From CBFHSF01 sp965658445 (lineage in GTDB: Bacteria; Bacteroidota; Bacteroidia; Flavobacteriales; Schleiferiaceae): DNA of 64,000 nt. Location: positions 154,223 to 218,222 of the forward strand of contig CBFHSF010000003.1 in NCBI GenBank assembly GCA_965658445.1, given 5' to 3'. The position numbers were made by a program, and so were the translations under genes. The notes below the pieces were generated by a model. That model had not been told where the DNA came from. It ran no database searches and worked only from the letters and a program-made list of their open reading frames with translations. Shown in pieces: positions 1-9,156 of this stretch (within the stretch, counting starts at the first letter, position 1; every line of letters starts with the position of its first letter).

Positions 1-1218
1 ATCAAGAGCTCTTCTCATTTTATCGATACACTCTTCTCTTGAACGCGCTGTGGTAATCAACTTTGCGATCATAGAATCGTAGTTAGGTGGAATGGTGTAT
101 CCCGCGTAACAGTGAGTGTCCAATCGAACTCCGTGACCTCCTGGAGCGTGGAAAGTTGTGATTTTCCCTGGGCTCGGTCTAAAGTCATTGTAAGGGTCTT
201 CCGCGTTAATTCTCACCTCGATAGAGTGAAGTTGTGGCGTGTAATCGTTACCAGAGATTTTGATTCCAGCGGCTACGCTAATTTGTTCGCGGATCAAATC
301 ATAATCAATTACTTGTTCCGTAATGGGGTGCTCCACTTGGATACGAGTGTTCATCTCCATAAAGTAGAAGTTGCGGTGTTTGTCCACAAGGAACTCAACA
401 GTACCGGCACCTTCGTAATTAATAGAAGAAGCGGCCAATTTAGCAGCCTTACCCATATTATCTCTGAGCTCATCCGTCATAAATGGCGAAGGAGTTTCTT
501 CTGTTAATTTTTGGTGACGACGCTGGATAGAACAATCTCTCTCAGAAAGGTGGCTCACGTTTCCGTGCTGGTCTCCGATGATCTGAATCTCAATGTGACG
601 AGGTTCCTCAATCAACTTCTCCATGTACATACCGTCGTTTCCGAAGGCAGCCCCTGCTTCCATACGAGCCTTTTCCCATGCTTCTTGAAGTTCGTCTTCT
701 TTCCACACAGCACGCATACCCTTTCCACCACCACCGGCAGTAGCTTTTAGCATCACTGGGTAACCCATGTCGGCGGCAAGTTCTTGGGTTTGCTCAAGGC
801 TCTCCAAAAGACCGTCTGAACCAGGAATACAAGGAACACCTGCCGCCAACATCGTAGCCTTAGCAGTTGCCTTATCTCCCATTTGATCAATTTGCTCTGG
901 AGTGGCACCGATAAATTTAATTCCGTTTTCACCACAGATTCTTGAAAACTTAGAGTTCTCAGCCAAGAATCCATATCCTGGGTGAATGGCATCCGCATTG
1001 GTAATCTCTGCGGCAGCAATAATATTGGGAATGTTCAAATACGATTCTGAACTGGGAGCAGGACCGATACATACGGCCTCGTCAGCAAAGCGAACGTGTA
1101 AACTGTCGCTATCTGCCTTGGAGTAAACGGCCACCGTCTTAATCCCCATTTCTCTACACGTACGAATGATGCGTAGCGCAATTTCGCCGCGATTTGCGAT
1201 GAGTATTTTTTTAAACAT
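1..1218 (-). CDS. accC: Biotin carboxylase subunit of acetyl-CoA carboxylase (3' end cut by window)
   Basis: Carboxylates the biotin carried by AccB, using ATP and bicarbonate, in the first step of fatty-acid synthesis. Translated from the minus strand, it starts MFKKILIANRGEIALR, the typical N-terminus. The ATP-grasp glycine loop KATAGGGGKG is at residues 158-167 and MGDK is near 113-116; EMNTRIQVEHPITE of the active site follows further on. The frame is open to base 1, giving 406 codons of a family usually near 450, so about 40 residues lie outside the window. The gene begins 27 bases after accB and is the last visible member of the pepA-to-accC run. Confidence 0.97.
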   Translation of the reverse strand, partial: MFKKILIANRGEIALRIIRTCREMGIKTVAVYSKADSDSLHVRFADEAVCIGPAPSSESYLNIPNIIAAAEITNADAIHPGYGFLAENSKFSRICGENGIKFIGATPEQIDQMGDKATAKATMLAAGVPCIPGSDGLLESLEQTQELAADMGYPVMLKATAGGGGKGMRAVWKEDELQEAWEKARMEAGAAFGNDGMYMEKLIEEPRHIEIQIIGDQHGNVSHLSERDCSIQRRHQKLTEETPSPFMTDELRDNMGKAAKLAASSINYEGAGTVEFLVDKHRNFYFMEMNTRIQVEHPITEQVIDYDLIREQISVAAGIKISGNDYTPQLHSIEVRINAEDPYNDFRPSPGKITTFHAPGGHGVRLDTHCYAGYTIPPNYDSMIAKLITTARSREECIDKMRRALD

Positions 1219-1245
1219 AATGTCTATTTTTTGGTGAAGCCTCCC

Positions 1246-1731
1246 TTACGAAGGGTCTACTAAGAAAAGAGGTTGGTCGTATTCTACAGGCGTAGAATCA
1301 TCTACCAAAATCTTAACAATTTTACCTGATACTTCAGATTCAATTTCATTGAAGAGCTTCATTGCCTCAATGATACAAACTACATCACCCGGCTTGATTT
1401 CATCTCCAACATTAACAAACAAAGGCTTGTCTGGAGAAGGCTTTCTATAGAAAGTTCCAATCATTGGTGACTTAACCGTGATGTACTTAGAGTCATCTTC
1501 TTCAGCGGCTGGAGCAGCGGGTGCAGCAGTAGCGGCGGCTGGAGCAGGAGCAGCAGCAACGGGAGCTGGCGCAGCGTGAACTACGGGTGCAGCCACTTGG
1601 TGAATTACCTGAGCATCACCTTCTGATCCTGTTTTAATATTGATTTTGAAATCCTCAGTTTCAAGGCTAACCTCTGATGCGCCTGATTTTGCGACGAACT
1701 TAATGAGGTTTTGAATTTCTTTTAAATCCAT
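1246..1731 (-). CDS. accB: Biotin carboxyl carrier protein of acetyl-CoA carboxylase
   Basis: Carries biotin between biotin carboxylase and the carboxyltransferase. The 161-residue protein has a short N-terminal domain, an Ala/Pro linker (about residues 47-77) and a C-terminal biotinyl domain. The biotinylation motif EAMK is at 122-125, so Lys125 is the expected modified residue. Length and layout are normal for the family. It lies 21 bases after fabH and 27 bases before accC, an arrangement that keeps the first two steps of fatty-acid synthesis in one transcript. Confidence 0.97.
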   Translation of the reverse strand: MDLKEIQNLIKFVAKSGASEVSLETEDFKINIKTGSEGDAQVIHQVAAPVVHAAPAPVAAAPAPAAATAAPAAPAAEEDDSKYITVKSPMIGTFYRKPSPDKPLFVNVGDEIKPGDVVCIIEAMKLFNEIESEVSGKIVKILVDDSTPVEYDQPLFLVDPS

Positions 1732-1752
1732 GATTTTAGGTTTTTCTGACGA

Positions 1753-2760
1753 TTAATTTTTCGGGTTTAAAGCCCATTTTACTAACATAGCTCCCCAAGT
1801 AAAACCGCCTCCAAAGGCAGCAAATACAAGGTTGTCTCCTTTTTTGAGCTGGGGTTCGTATTCCCATAGCAAAAGGGGGAGAGTTCCATTAGTAGTATTT
1901 CCAAATTTGTGAATGTTCAACATGACTTTATCGTCACCAATGCCCATGCGCTTGGCCGTGGCATCGATAATTCTTTTGTTGGCCTGATGAGGCACTAGGA
2001 AGGCAACGTCTTCGGATTGGAGGTTGTTTCTCTCCATGATCTTTCCCGAGGCATCTGCCATATTGGTTACAGCAAATTTAAATACTTGCTGTCCTTCTTG
2101 ATGTACAAAGTGTTGGCTTGCGTCAACGGTTTGATGACTGGCGGGAAGAATAGAACCCCCAGCGTCAATTTTTAGGAATTGTCTTCCCTTTCCGTCCGTT
2201 CTCAAGTATTCATCAATAACTCCAAGACCTTCCGTGCTGGGCTCTAGAAGCACACATCCTGCTCCGTCACCAAAAATCACACAAGTTGTACGGTCTGTGT
2301 AGTCAATGATAGAAGACATTTTATCTCCTCCAATGACCAATACTTTTTTATAACGTCCAGATTCTATGAATTTGGCTCCTGTAGAAAGTCCGTAAAGAAA
2401 ACCGGAACAAGCAGCCATAAGATCGTATGAGAATGCGTTTTCTGCGCCAATTTCACTGGCTACATAACACGCAGTAGCGGCAACGGGCATATCCGGTGTT
2501 GCCGTAGAGACAATAACCATGTCTATTTCTGATGGGTCAACATTGTATTTTTCCATCAGGTCTTTTGCGGCTTCGATGCACATAAAAGACGTTCCCTGAT
2601 TTTCTTCCTTGAGAATGCGGCGCTCCTTGATACCAGTACGGGTGGTGATCCATTCGTCGGTGGTGTCCACCATCTCTTCGAGCAACTTATTAGTTAGTCG
2701 AAACTCTGGTACATAACCTCCAATGGCGGTAATTGCAGCGGTTGTGTTTGACATGGGCAT
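1753..2760 (-). CDS. fabH: Beta-ketoacyl-ACP synthase III
   Basis: Condenses an acyl-CoA primer with malonyl-ACP to start fatty-acid elongation. Counting from the first ATG, the Cys-His-Asn triad is Cys118 (in AACSGF), His258 (in PHQANKR) and Asn288 (in FGNTTN). The 335-residue length is normal. A second ATG two codons downstream (base 2754) gives MSNTTAAITA, which resembles related starts more closely, so the true start may be there. About 170 gene-free bases separate it from rpmF; they hold two ACTTGGGTA copies 50 bases apart but no clear promoter or terminator. Confidence 0.96.
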   Translation of the reverse strand: MPMSNTTAAITAIGGYVPEFRLTNKLLEEMVDTTDEWITTRTGIKERRILKEENQGTSFMCIEAAKDLMEKYNVDPSEIDMVIVSTATPDMPVAATACYVASEIGAENAFSYDLMAACSGFLYGLSTGAKFIESGRYKKVLVIGGDKMSSIIDYTDRTTCVIFGDGAGCVLLEPSTEGLGVIDEYLRTDGKGRQFLKIDAGGSILPASHQTVDASQHFVHQEGQQVFKFAVTNMADASGKIMERNNLQSEDVAFLVPHQANKRIIDATAKRMGIGDDKVMLNIHKFGNTTNGTLPLLLWEYEPQLKKGDNLVFAAFGGGFTWGAMLVKWALNPKN

Positions 2761-2798
2761 TTTGTTTTCTCACAAATGAATGTGCTAAGAAAATAAAA

Positions 2799-2857
2799 AC
2801 TTGGGTAAAAATAGGTGAAACTGCCTGTTTTCCAAAAAAAAAGGAAATACTTGGGTA
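2799..2857. repeat. Pair of ACTTGGGTA direct repeats upstream of fabH
   Basis: The nine-base word ACTTGGGTA occurs at 2799-2807 and again at 2849-2857, exactly 50 bases apart, each flanked by A-rich sequence. The pair lies in the rpmF-fabH gap, the only long gap in this operon. It could be a regulator site for the fatty-acid genes, but two copies of a nine-base word are weak evidence. Confidence 0.25.
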
Positions 2858-2931
2858 CAAAAAAAAGTAGATTCAAGATGGATGTCATCTTAAACCTACT
2901 TTACGCTTTTTTCAAAGGTGCAGTTTCCTGC

Positions 2932-3120
2932 TTACGCTTCTTCTTTTTCCATTACCACGTTACCCTTGTAGTAAAGCTTACCTTCAAACCAGTAAGCTCT
3001 GTGGTAAAGGTGTGCTTCACCAGTTGTGGGACATGTGGCGATTTGAGGCATGCTTGCCTTATAGTGCGTTCTGCGCTTGTCTCTTCTTGTCGTCGACTGT
3101 CTACGCTTGGGATGTGCCAT
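2932..3120 (-). CDS. rpmF: Large ribosomal subunit protein bL32
   Basis: Small basic ribosomal protein of 62 residues. It starts MAHPKRRQSTTRRDKRRTHY, the conserved bL32 N-terminus that follows removal of Met. The C-terminal half has a single Cys (IATCPTTGEAH), so it lacks the four-cysteine zinc-ribbon form. It lies 27 bases after the DUF177 gene and upstream of fabH, the widely conserved yceD-rpmF-fab order linking ribosome and membrane synthesis. Confidence 0.97.
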   Translation of the reverse strand: MAHPKRRQSTTRRDKRRTHYKASMPQIATCPTTGEAHLYHRAYWFEGKLYYKGNVVMEKEEA

Positions 3121-3147
3121 TTTTACTCTTTTTTATGTAACCAAAAC

Positions 3148-3672
3148 TTAATTCAATAGATCCTTTAACTTGTTCCATCTGGGGTCTATGTTATCTTCTG
3201 AAGAATCGTCATCGTTTTCTGATGCTTCTCTCTCCTCAGCTTCAATTTCTTGGAGCTCCTGCTCTGCCTTTGGGCTGATTCTCTTTGCCGGAGCGCTTAA
3301 CGCGGCCAATTCAAACAAGTACTGAGCGATGTTGACTTCATAAGCGCCGTGAGGCAAAATCAAAACTTCGTCGTCCTCGTCGTTGAATTCCTCTCCAAAT
3401 TTCACCAATAGGGTAAAATCATTAGAGACAGGCATCCAAAATGGCTCGGATAAAATGTCGCAAAGGACTTCAACCTCACCAGAAAGAGAAAACTCAAATT
3501 CGAGCATGGTATTGGATTTTTTCATGCTTGCCTTTACAGATAAGCGCTGATCCAAAAACTCTTCAAAACCATATTCCTCAAAGAACTCACGAGATAACTC
3601 ATAGCTAAACTCGTGCTCTCCTAACTTGAGACCAGAAAATACAATATTGAATTCCTTGTTCAACTTTTTCAT
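3148..3672 (-). CDS. DUF177 (YceD-like) protein
   Basis: A 174-residue acidic protein of the DUF177/YceD family, recognised from its place directly before rpmF and from its layout: an N-terminal beta-rich part (FSGLKLGEHEFSYELS), a central segment with a single Cys, a hydrophobic helix IAQYLFELAALSAP, and a very acidic tail (residues about 140-170) ending in PRWNKLKDLL. The family is linked to 23S rRNA accumulation in some bacteria and plants, but no catalytic role is established. A TATCTTTG box 23 bases upstream suggests that transcription can restart here. Confidence 0.85.
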   Translation of the reverse strand: MKKLNKEFNIVFSGLKLGEHEFSYELSREFFEEYGFEEFLDQRLSVKASMKKSNTMLEFEFSLSGEVEVLCDILSEPFWMPVSNDFTLLVKFGEEFNDEDDEVLILPHGAYEVNIAQYLFELAALSAPAKRISPKAEQELQEIEAEEREASENDDDSSEDNIDPRWNKLKDLLN

Positions 3673-3694
3673 AACTGCTCTAAAGTTAGGGCGG

Positions 3695-3720
3695 CAAAGA
3701 TAAAATATTTTTTAATGCAA
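3695..3720 (-). promoter_or_regulatory. Candidate promoter of DUF177-rpmF-fabH-accBC
   Basis: On the minus strand TATCTTTG (bases 3702-3695) matches the Bacteroidota -7 box TAnnTTTG. A TTG (3720-3718) lies 15 bases upstream, slightly closer than the usual 17-23. The predicted start is near 3689, about 17 bases before the DUF177 ATG. It would let the ribosome/lipid part of the run be expressed independently of pepA-pdxA. Confidence 0.42.
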
Positions 3721-3740
3721 AAACCTTCTATCTAAAGAAA

Positions 3741-4796
3741 TCATCTATCGCCCTTGTGACGCTTTTGATTTTTTAAGGGATTGCTGTTCAATTCCTTATA
3801 CAGAGAGCGATTCCTAAATGTTTCTATCGCCAAGTAAATGCTTTCTCGCAAAGACTGCTCGTCGGCTTGGTTCTTCCCGGCGATATCATAACCTGTCCCG
3901 TGGTCTGGAGAAGTTCTAATAATGGGCAATCCCGCAGTGTAATTAACACCGTCACTAAAGTGTAAAGTCTTAAACGGAATCAATCCTTGGTCGTGATACA
4001 TGGCCATTACGGCGTCGTATTGGCTATATACTCCCGTCCCAAAGAATCCGTCAGAGGCAAAAGGTCCTTTTACGATATGGCCATTTTCTACGAGTTGATC
4101 AATGGCTGGCTGTATGATTTCTGCTTCCTCATTCCCCATTAACCCGCTATCACTGGCATGTGGATTAAGGCCCAATACCGCGATTTTTGGTTTTCTAATG
4201 TTGAAATCCGACTTGAGACATTCAATGACGTCTTGGGTCTTTTTTACAATGCGCTCTACAGAAAGGGTTTTGCTAACCTCGGCAATAGGAATGTGTTCTG
4301 TAACTAAAGCAACCCTCAAGTCATGAGCGGTAAGGATCATGGTAGGACTTGCGTCGAAGGCCTTGCCCAAATATCCGGTATGTCCAGTAAACTCCTCGCC
4401 TTCTACCACAACGGTAGCCTTGTTGAGAGGAGCCGTTACCAACGCATCTACATTTCCATCCTTGAGCGCTTTAATTCCTGCGTCCAATGATTTTTTGGCA
4501 AAGTTCCCCACTTCTACGTCGGGCTCACCCATCTTAATGTCAACCGTTTCTTTCCAACAGTTGTACAAATTGGATTTTTTGTTGTTGAGCTTGGATAAGT
4601 CGTCCACAATGTTGAATGCAAAGTCGCGAAGGTTCAGCGACTTTCTGTGGTAAGAAGCGACCTTGGAATGAGCAAACAATACGGGGGTGCAAAGATCTGT
4701 TATGGTAGGGTTGGAAAGGCTTTTGATAACCACTTCCATTCCTATCCCGTTAAGGTCTCCACACGTAATCCCAATTACAGGTTTTTTCTCGCTCAT
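3741..4796 (-). CDS. pdxA: 4-hydroxythreonine-4-phosphate dehydrogenase
   Basis: NAD-dependent, metal-dependent enzyme of pyridoxal phosphate synthesis (DXP-dependent route). The 351-residue protein begins with IGITCGDLNGIGMEV, the family N-terminus. It carries the metal-binding histidine regions EFTGHTGYLG and AMYHDQGLIPFK, and the substrate-binding TSPDHGTGYDIAG. Length is normal; the tail after about residue 335 is a basic extension. Its ATG overlaps the pepA stop codon as ATGA, which implies translational coupling. Confidence 0.96.
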   Translation of the reverse strand: MSEKKPVIGITCGDLNGIGMEVVIKSLSNPTITDLCTPVLFAHSKVASYHRKSLNLRDFAFNIVDDLSKLNNKKSNLYNCWKETVDIKMGEPDVEVGNFAKKSLDAGIKALKDGNVDALVTAPLNKATVVVEGEEFTGHTGYLGKAFDASPTMILTAHDLRVALVTEHIPIAEVSKTLSVERIVKKTQDVIECLKSDFNIRKPKIAVLGLNPHASDSGLMGNEEAEIIQPAIDQLVENGHIVKGPFASDGFFGTGVYSQYDAVMAMYHDQGLIPFKTLHFSDGVNYTAGLPIIRTSPDHGTGYDIAGKNQADEQSLRESIYLAIETFRNRSLYKELNSNPLKNQKRHKGDR

Positions 4797-6187
4797 GCTA
4801 GATTTTTTATGAAGTCATAGAGAAGGCGTACACCTACTCCAGTAGCTCCTTTTCGTAAGTAGTGGTCGTTGGTATCGATAAAAGCAGGTCCTGCGATATC
4901 CAAGTGAATATAGGGATAATCCGTAAAGCGCGCCAAGAACTTACCCGCTGTGATGGCGCCTCCTTCGGCACCGCCAATGTTTTTCATGTCAGCGATGGGC
5001 GAGTTCATCATTTCATCGTACTCGTCCCAGAATGGAAATTCAACTACGCGCTCATAGGTGTTGTCACCGGAAGTTTTTAGTTTTTGGAAGGTCTCAGAAG
5101 CGTCTTTTTCCATTCCTACAATTCCAAAACGACCAATGGCTCTCGCAGCAGCACCGGTGAGTGTCGCTAAGTCAATTACCACTTCGGGATCGTATTTTTT
5201 GGCGTAGTGAAGGGCATCCGCAAGAATCATTCTTCCCTCAGCATCCGTATTGAGTACCTCTACCGTTTGCCCAGAGAACATGTGGATCACATCACCAGGA
5301 GCATAGGCGTTACCTCCAGGTCGGTTGTCTGTAGACGGTACCAATCCAATGACGTGAATGGGAAGGTTGTTTTTGGCAATGGCAGCCATCGCGCCAATTA
5401 CGGCAGCAGCTCCACCCATATCGCTCTTCATAGTATCCATGAAGTTAGAAGGCTTGAGACTGAGGCCACCCGTGTCATAGACAACGCCTTTACCCACCAA
5501 GATAATGGGCTTTTCGTTTTTGGCTCCTGCGGGCTTGTGCTCCATAATGGAGAATGTAGGCTCGTCAATTGAACCCGCATTTACTGCGAGGAGGCCTCCC
5601 ATTTTTAGGGATTCAATTTTTTTCTTGTTGAGGACCTCAACTGAGAATCCATATTCTGCTCCCATTCTCTCTGCCTCCTGCGCCAATTGAACGGCGTTGA
5701 GGTGGCTAATGGGCTTGTTTACCAAGGTTCTCGCTTCGGAAGTGGCGTAACATACAGCCGTTGTTTCGGCCAATACAGCATCCGATGCACCGTCAATACC
5801 CAGGGCTTTAAGGCTAGATTTTTTCTTTTCGGCATCACTGAAATAGGGAAGGAATTGGTAATTCGCCAAAAAGGCACCTTCGGCGAAAGCCATGACGTTT
5901 TCAGAAACGCCGTATACATTACAAGACTCTTCCTTGTTTTCCGTTAAAGCGGCTACTAGGTTTGCCGCTTTTTTACGGTAGGTTTCGGCATTCTTTAGAG
6001 ATTTTGAAGAAGATGCGTAAACCGGTCCATTATCGGTAGCAACGCAAAACCATTTGGTGGGATGTGCGTCCAATAGCGGAGTTAAAAATGATTTTTGTGC
6101 ACTAGAAAGAAAGTCCAAATCAGAATCTACAGAAGAAACGATGTAGGCTTTGGATCCGGCAGAAGAAAGTGAATTTGATAATTCCAT
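4793..6187 (-). CDS. pepA: Leucyl aminopeptidase (M17 family)
   Basis: Cytosolic zinc/manganese aminopeptidase that removes N-terminal residues from peptides. The C-terminal catalytic domain has the family signature NTDAEGRMILADAL (usual form NTDAEGRL) and the metal/catalytic segment GKGVVYDTGGLSLKP. The N-terminal half is less conserved, as is usual for M17. At 464 residues it is close to normal. It is the first gene of the minus-strand run, and its stop codon overlaps the pdxA start by four bases. Confidence 0.94.
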   Translation of the reverse strand: MELSNSLSSAGSKAYIVSSVDSDLDFLSSAQKSFLTPLLDAHPTKWFCVATDNGPVYASSSKSLKNAETYRKKAANLVAALTENKEESCNVYGVSENVMAFAEGAFLANYQFLPYFSDAEKKKSSLKALGIDGASDAVLAETTAVCYATSEARTLVNKPISHLNAVQLAQEAERMGAEYGFSVEVLNKKKIESLKMGGLLAVNAGSIDEPTFSIMEHKPAGAKNEKPIILVGKGVVYDTGGLSLKPSNFMDTMKSDMGGAAAVIGAMAAIAKNNLPIHVIGLVPSTDNRPGGNAYAPGDVIHMFSGQTVEVLNTDAEGRMILADALHYAKKYDPEVVIDLATLTGAAARAIGRFGIVGMEKDASETFQKLKTSGDNTYERVVEFPFWDEYDEMMNSPIADMKNIGGAEGGAITAGKFLARFTDYPYIHLDIAGPAFIDTNDHYLRKGATGVGVRLLYDFIKNLA

Positions 6188-6299
6188 GTCTTGATATTGT
6201 TACGTCTTAATTAGACTTCATTTATTTAATAGGACCGCAAAGCACGCTCCACAAGGCCATGTAAATAACGGGATTTGAACGTTGAGTGTTCCCGCATTT

Positions 6300-6315
6300 T
6301 TTTACCCCGGTAAAA
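6300..6315. promoter_or_regulatory. Operator-like palindrome between pepA and the type-B secreted protein gene
   Basis: TTTTACC at 6300-6306 is followed after two bases by its exact complement GGTAAAA (6309-6315), and a further GGTAAA follows at 6319-6324. The two-base centre is too short for an RNA hairpin loop, so a dimeric regulator site is the more natural reading. It sits in the 276-base divergent gap, in which I see no convincing TAnnTTTG promoter for either gene. Confidence 0.35.
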
Positions 6316-6463
6316 TTAGGTAAATTTAGTAGCCCAACGCAATCCTAAGGGATTTTAGACATCGTTAATCCTTCAAATGGATTCGAATACTAGCCCAAAT
6401 GCCTGTAAGTGCAACAAAGTCCTTACTTTTATGTTGTAAAAACCTAAACCCCGTAGTCTACTC

Positions 6464-9151
6464 ATGAGGAGAATTCTATACGTCCTGATCGCAATTTTTG
6501 GCTGGATACTTCCGTCAGAAGCGACCCATAATAGGGCGGGAGAAATCACCTATAAGCATATCGCTGGTCTCACCTATGAAATCACCATTACTACCTATAC
6601 CAACGCCTTGCCCGGTGCTGCGGACCGCTGTGACCTCACGATTCAGTGGGGAGACAACACCACTTCTGTCTTGGTGAGAAACAACGGAGCGCCTTCCACC
6701 ATTTGTTCTGCTCCCGCTCGTGCGGGAGAGGTCATCAGTGCGACGGTGAGAAAAAATATCTACACCGGAACGCATACCTATCAAGCCCCCGGATTTTACA
6801 CGTTGGCCCTAGAAGACCCCAACCGAAACGCTGGGGTTTCCAATATTCCGGTTTCTGTAGAGGTGCCTTTTTACATCAATACCACCTTGGTGATCAACGA
6901 TGCCTTGGGACCTAATAACTCTCCTGAACTTTTAAATCCGCCCATCGACGACGGATGTATAAATAGAACCTTTATTCACAACCCATCCGCTTTTGATATT
7001 GACGGAGATAGCCTTGCCTATGAATTGGTAGATTGTAGAGGCGCTGGAGGAACTCCCATTTTGGCGACCTACGACCCTAGCATTGTGCAAGATCCTCTAA
7101 CGATTGATTCCGTAACCGGTGATATGTTGTGGGATACACCACAAGCCCAAGGTCAGTTCAACTTTGCCATTCTCATTTCTGAGTTTAGAAAAGGTCCCAA
7201 CGGGCAGTACCAGTTTATGGGTTCGGTTACTCGAGACCTACAAGTGGATATTGAGTCATGTTCAAACCAGCCACCAGAAATTGGCCCCTTGGGCCCCTTC
7301 TGTGTTGAGGCAGGAAATACATTGAGCTTTAACGTAGGGGTTTCAGATCCTGACTTTGACCCGATTCGCCTTACGGCCACGGGTGGTCCATTTGAACTCG
7401 CACCCCCTCCTTTGTTCAATCAACCCGTTACTGGGGTAGGTTCTATTACCGCTCCCTTTTCTTGGGCAACCAATTGTTCTCACGTAAGACAGCAGCCTTA
7501 TTTCATAAATTTCAAAGCAGAAGACACGCCGGCAAATATCAATGACCCCAGCTTGGTGGACATTGAAACGGTAGAAATTCAAATAGTGGGTCCTTCTCCA
7601 AAGAATCCCGTGGCCTCGCCGCAGGCGGGAAGTATTGTCCTCAATTGGGACCAAAGCGTCTGTTCTGAAGTCGTCTCTTATGACATTTACAAACGCGAGG
7701 GATCGTATGGATTCTCTCCTGCCCCTTGTGAGGTTGGAGTCCCTGCATATACTGGTTACACCTATCTCGCTTCGACCACTGGCTTGACGGCCACAACGTA
7801 TACAGACACCGAGGAGTTAACCCCCGGAAACCAATATTGTTACATGGTAGTGGCTATTTTCCCCGATGGAGCGGAATCTTATGCGTCGGTAGAATTTTGT
7901 GCCGAATTAGAAAAGACCATTCCCATTTTGACAAATGTTTCTGTATTGACTACAGATATTGCTGCTGGAGAAATGGACTTGCGTTGGGTAGCTCCTGATT
8001 CTATAGATTCTGCCGCGGTTCCACCTCCTTACTTATATGAGTTGGAGCGAAGCACAGACAATGTGAATTTCACCACCGTTTACACGGGGAACGACATTCA
8101 GCAGGACACATTCTACGTAGACAACAATCTCAATACAGAAGAGATTCAGTACTTCTATAGAGTAGCTTTTTATGGCCAGGGAGGAAATACTCTGATAGGA
8201 TTTAATCAGAGTGCGAGTTCACCTTTCTTGGAAGTTTTCCCATTTGATAAGTCCAACTTTATTTCGGTCAATGCAGAAACACCTTGGACCATAGATTCTA
8301 TGGTGATTTTTAGGGAGAACCCCACGGGGTCCGGAAATTTTGACTCATTGACTACTGTCTACGGAAATGTTACTTATCAGGATACAGGCTTAACCAACGG
8401 TGAGAATTACTGTTATTTTGTAAGGACTTTGGGATCATATAGCGGAAGTAACCTGCCCGCACCTCTAATCAACAATTCTCAAATTGCATGTGGCGTACCC
8501 TTGGATACCACGGGTCCCTGTCCTCCTATTTTGGATTTTGAAGCCAACTGTGACATAGGGTATTTGCGCCTGTTCTGGGTGGATGAAACCGGCCCGTTGT
8601 GTACCGACGACATTCAGTATTACAATATTTACTACAAGCCGAATATAGATGCTGAGTGGCCTTCGTCGCCTTTGGTAAGTGGAATTACTGCTCAGGAGTT
8701 TTCGAATTTTGACGGATCCATTGTAGGTTGTTATGCAGTTACTGCCGTGGATGATGCGGATCAAGACAACGGTGGAGTTGCCAATGAAGGAGGCTTTAGT
8801 AATGTGGTATGTGTGGACGGTTGTCCCGTAATTCAATTGCCCAATGTCTTCACTCCTGATGACGATGGCACCAATGATTTCTTTACACCTCGAAGAGACG
8901 AAAACGGAATACCACTCTTTAAAGACATTGACCAGTTTAAGATTACCGTCTACGACAGAACCGGAAGAACGATGTACGAGACCACGAGTCAGGAGGAGTT
9001 TATCAATACGGGCTGGAACGGTCAGGTTTTAAACTCAGGATCTGATTGTTTTGACGGCGTTTATTTCTACGTTTGCAGCTTCACTCCAAGAAGTATTTCT
9101 GCTCCTAGGGAGCAGACCATAAATGGCACAATTCACTTATTTAGAAGATAG
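6464..9151 (+). CDS. Secreted multidomain protein with type B (gliding-motility/CHU-C) type IX sorting domain
   Basis: An 895-residue exported protein. An N-terminal signal peptide (MRRILYVLIAIFGWILPSEA) is followed by a beta-rich domain seen in large flavobacterial surface proteins, then fibronectin-III-like modules between about residues 380 and 790. The end is a CHU-C/gliding-motility domain: LPNVFTPDDDGTNDFF near residue 795, then TVYDRTGRTMYE, and the terminal GTIHLFRR. This domain type marks type IX secretion cargo that usually stays on the cell surface. No catalytic motif is visible; adhesion or a structural role is inferred. The riboflavin synthase gene starts five bases after its stop. 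Confidence 0.9.
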   Translation: MRRILYVLIAIFGWILPSEATHNRAGEITYKHIAGLTYEITITTYTNALPGAADRCDLTIQWGDNTTSVLVRNNGAPSTICSAPARAGEVISATVRKNIYTGTHTYQAPGFYTLALEDPNRNAGVSNIPVSVEVPFYINTTLVINDALGPNNSPELLNPPIDDGCINRTFIHNPSAFDIDGDSLAYELVDCRGAGGTPILATYDPSIVQDPLTIDSVTGDMLWDTPQAQGQFNFAILISEFRKGPNGQYQFMGSVTRDLQVDIESCSNQPPEIGPLGPFCVEAGNTLSFNVGVSDPDFDPIRLTATGGPFELAPPPLFNQPVTGVGSITAPFSWATNCSHVRQQPYFINFKAEDTPANINDPSLVDIETVEIQIVGPSPKNPVASPQAGSIVLNWDQSVCSEVVSYDIYKREGSYGFSPAPCEVGVPAYTGYTYLASTTGLTATTYTDTEELTPGNQYCYMVVAIFPDGAESYASVEFCAELEKTIPILTNVSVLTTDIAAGEMDLRWVAPDSIDSAAVPPPYLYELERSTDNVNFTTVYTGNDIQQDTFYVDNNLNTEEIQYFYRVAFYGQGGNTLIGFNQSASSPFLEVFPFDKSNFISVNAETPWTIDSMVIFRENPTGSGNFDSLTTVYGNVTYQDTGLTNGENYCYFVRTLGSYSGSNLPAPLINNSQIACGVPLDTTGPCPPILDFEANCDIGYLRLFWVDETGPLCTDDIQYYNIYYKPNIDAEWPSSPLVSGITAQEFSNFDGSIVGCYAVTAVDDADQDNGGVANEGGFSNVVCVDGCPVIQLPNVFTPDDDGTNDFFTPRRDENGIPLFKDIDQFKITVYDRTGRTMYETTSQEEFINTGWNGQVLNSGSDCFDGVYFYVCSFTPRSISAPREQTINGTIHLFRR

Positions 9152-9156
9152 CACCT

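Noticed and set aside
112..750. Plus-strand open frames at the window start
   Set aside because: They are antisense to accC, whose minus-strand translation matches biotin carboxylase throughout.
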